Shown here: piece by piece, positions 63,502 through 64,000 of the stretch
How the letters are laid out: every line of letters starts with the position of its first letter
How positions within the stretch are numbered: position 1 is the first letter of the stretch
Source of the DNA: Verrucomicrobiota bacterium
GTDB lineage: Bacteria; Verrucomicrobiota; Kiritimatiellia; CAIQIC01; JAGNIJ01
Length of the DNA: 64,000 bases
Reading direction: 5' to 3'
Assembly (NCBI GenBank): GCA_022710725.1
Contig: JAKLGK010000005.1
Span: 92,347 to 156,346 of the forward strand
The notes under the pieces: generated by a model
The model's input: only the letters and a program-made list of their open reading frames with translations
What the model was told of the DNA's origin: nothing
Databases searched by the model: none
Program-made: the position numbers and the translations under genes

Positions 63502-64000
63502 ATGAGCGGCTCCACTCCACAGCAGATGCGCCGGCGCTTCATCGAGGCGGCGGGGCAGATGACCCAGACCCTCGGCGTCGGGCGCGCGCTGGGCCAGGTC
63601 TTCACCCACATCTACTTCAGCCGCCAGCCGCAGTCGTTGGACGACCTCACGCAGTCCCTCGGCATCAGCAAGGGCAGCGCAAGCATGACGGTCCGCCAGC
63701 TCGAACAGTGGGGCGCGCTGCGCAAGGTCTGGATCAAGGGCGAGCGCAAGGACTACTACGAGGCCCTCGACCATTTCGGGCGGATCATCCGCCGGGCGCT
63801 GCTGGACGTGATCGGCCGGAAGATGGAGTCCGGCGACCACGTTCTCCAGGATGCCGAGGAGGAGATGCAGGAGGCCGCGGCCGGTTCAGCGGACGACGCG
63901 ACCGACTGGACCTTTCTGCGCGACCGGGTTGCGAAGATCCGCGCGTTCCGCGGCCGCGCCCAGCGGTTGTGGGACAGCTCGATTTTGAAGATGCTGCTGA
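63502..64000 (+). CDS. GbsR/MarR-type transcriptional regulator (cut by the window edge)
   Basis: The frame opens with MSGSTPQQMRRRFIEAAGQM and stays open for 166 codons to the end of the window. The N-terminal half is a winged helix (SLDDLTQSLGISKGSASMTV, RQLEQWGALRKVWIKGERKD), with the GISKGSAS recognition helix typical of the GbsR/YvaV family. A helical segment follows (EALDHFGRIIRRALLDVIGR). GbsR-type proteins repress osmoprotectant or other transport genes in response to ligands; the target here is unknown. No strong ribosome-binding site is visible. Confidence 0.88.
   Translation, partial: MSGSTPQQMRRRFIEAAGQMTQTLGVGRALGQVFTHIYFSRQPQSLDDLTQSLGISKGSASMTVRQLEQWGALRKVWIKGERKDYYEALDHFGRIIRRALLDVIGRKMESGDHVLQDAEEEMQEAAAGSADDATDWTFLRDRVAKIRAFRGRAQRLWDSSILKMLL

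Overview
The window is about 64 kb of GC-rich bacterial chromosome. Its content fits the PVC superphylum, most likely Verrucomicrobiota or Kiritimatiellota. The reasons are an mre/PBP2/RodA rod-shape cluster, many very large secreted proteins built from beta-helix, PKD, calcium-repeat and Ig-like modules, and the N- and C-terminal sequence styles typical of those phyla. This assignment is inference from gene content; there is no rRNA gene here to test it. I saw no tRNA, rRNA, CRISPR array, transposase or integrase.

Layout. 0-3.9 kb: two secreted proteins, a BspA-type leucine-rich-repeat protein and a beta-helical carbohydrate-binding protein, read leftward. 4-6.8 kb: an aminotransferase overlapping an Lrp/AsnC regulator, then a membrane glycosyltransferase. 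7-12.6 kb: a TrmJ-like RNA methyltransferase and a giant M36 metallopeptidase whose gene lies between two identical 30-bp direct repeats. 12.6-18.1 kb: dnaK, groES, groEL, rpoZ, smpB, nfi. 18.2-21.1 kb: a leftward surA-pdxA-rsmA operon, the same order as in E. coli. 21.3-26.4 kb: ilvD, a PqqD-like protein with an uncharacterised partner, a secreted deacetylase-like protein and a PIG-L deacetylase. 26.5-33.6 kb: mreB-mreC-mreD-mrdA-rodA-rng. 33.6-36.5 kb: a chagasin-type inhibitor, a HAD phosphatase and a TGS/P-loop nucleoside kinase. 36.7-48.8 kb: three adjacent homologous beta-helix/PKD surface-protein genes, the first frameshifted. 48.9-53.4 kb: a methyltransferase-like gene, a secreted beta-rich protein, a small DUF2934/H1-like protein and argS. 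53.7-62.1 kb: two secreted multidomain starch enzymes (GH57 and GH13). 62.2-64 kb: a DUF1573 protein and a truncated GbsR/MarR-type regulator.

How it works together. Housekeeping blocks (chaperones, cell-wall elongation, outer-membrane folding, amino-acid synthesis) alternate with a large investment in exported proteins. Eight secreted genes, one of them the frameshifted one, end in a related tail of about 60-70 residues. Three also share a beta-rich domain of about 200 residues, so they probably use a common export or surface-attachment route. The GH57/GH13 pair, the carbohydrate-binding protein and the beta-helix proteins suggest polysaccharide degradation at the cell surface.

The non-coding DNA is also rich. 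I found paired perfect palindromes, a 40-bp palindrome family, a double-hairpin REP-like element that has entered a reading frame, and paired TTCCAA-N3-TTGGAA palindromes that form part of two signal-peptide coding sequences.
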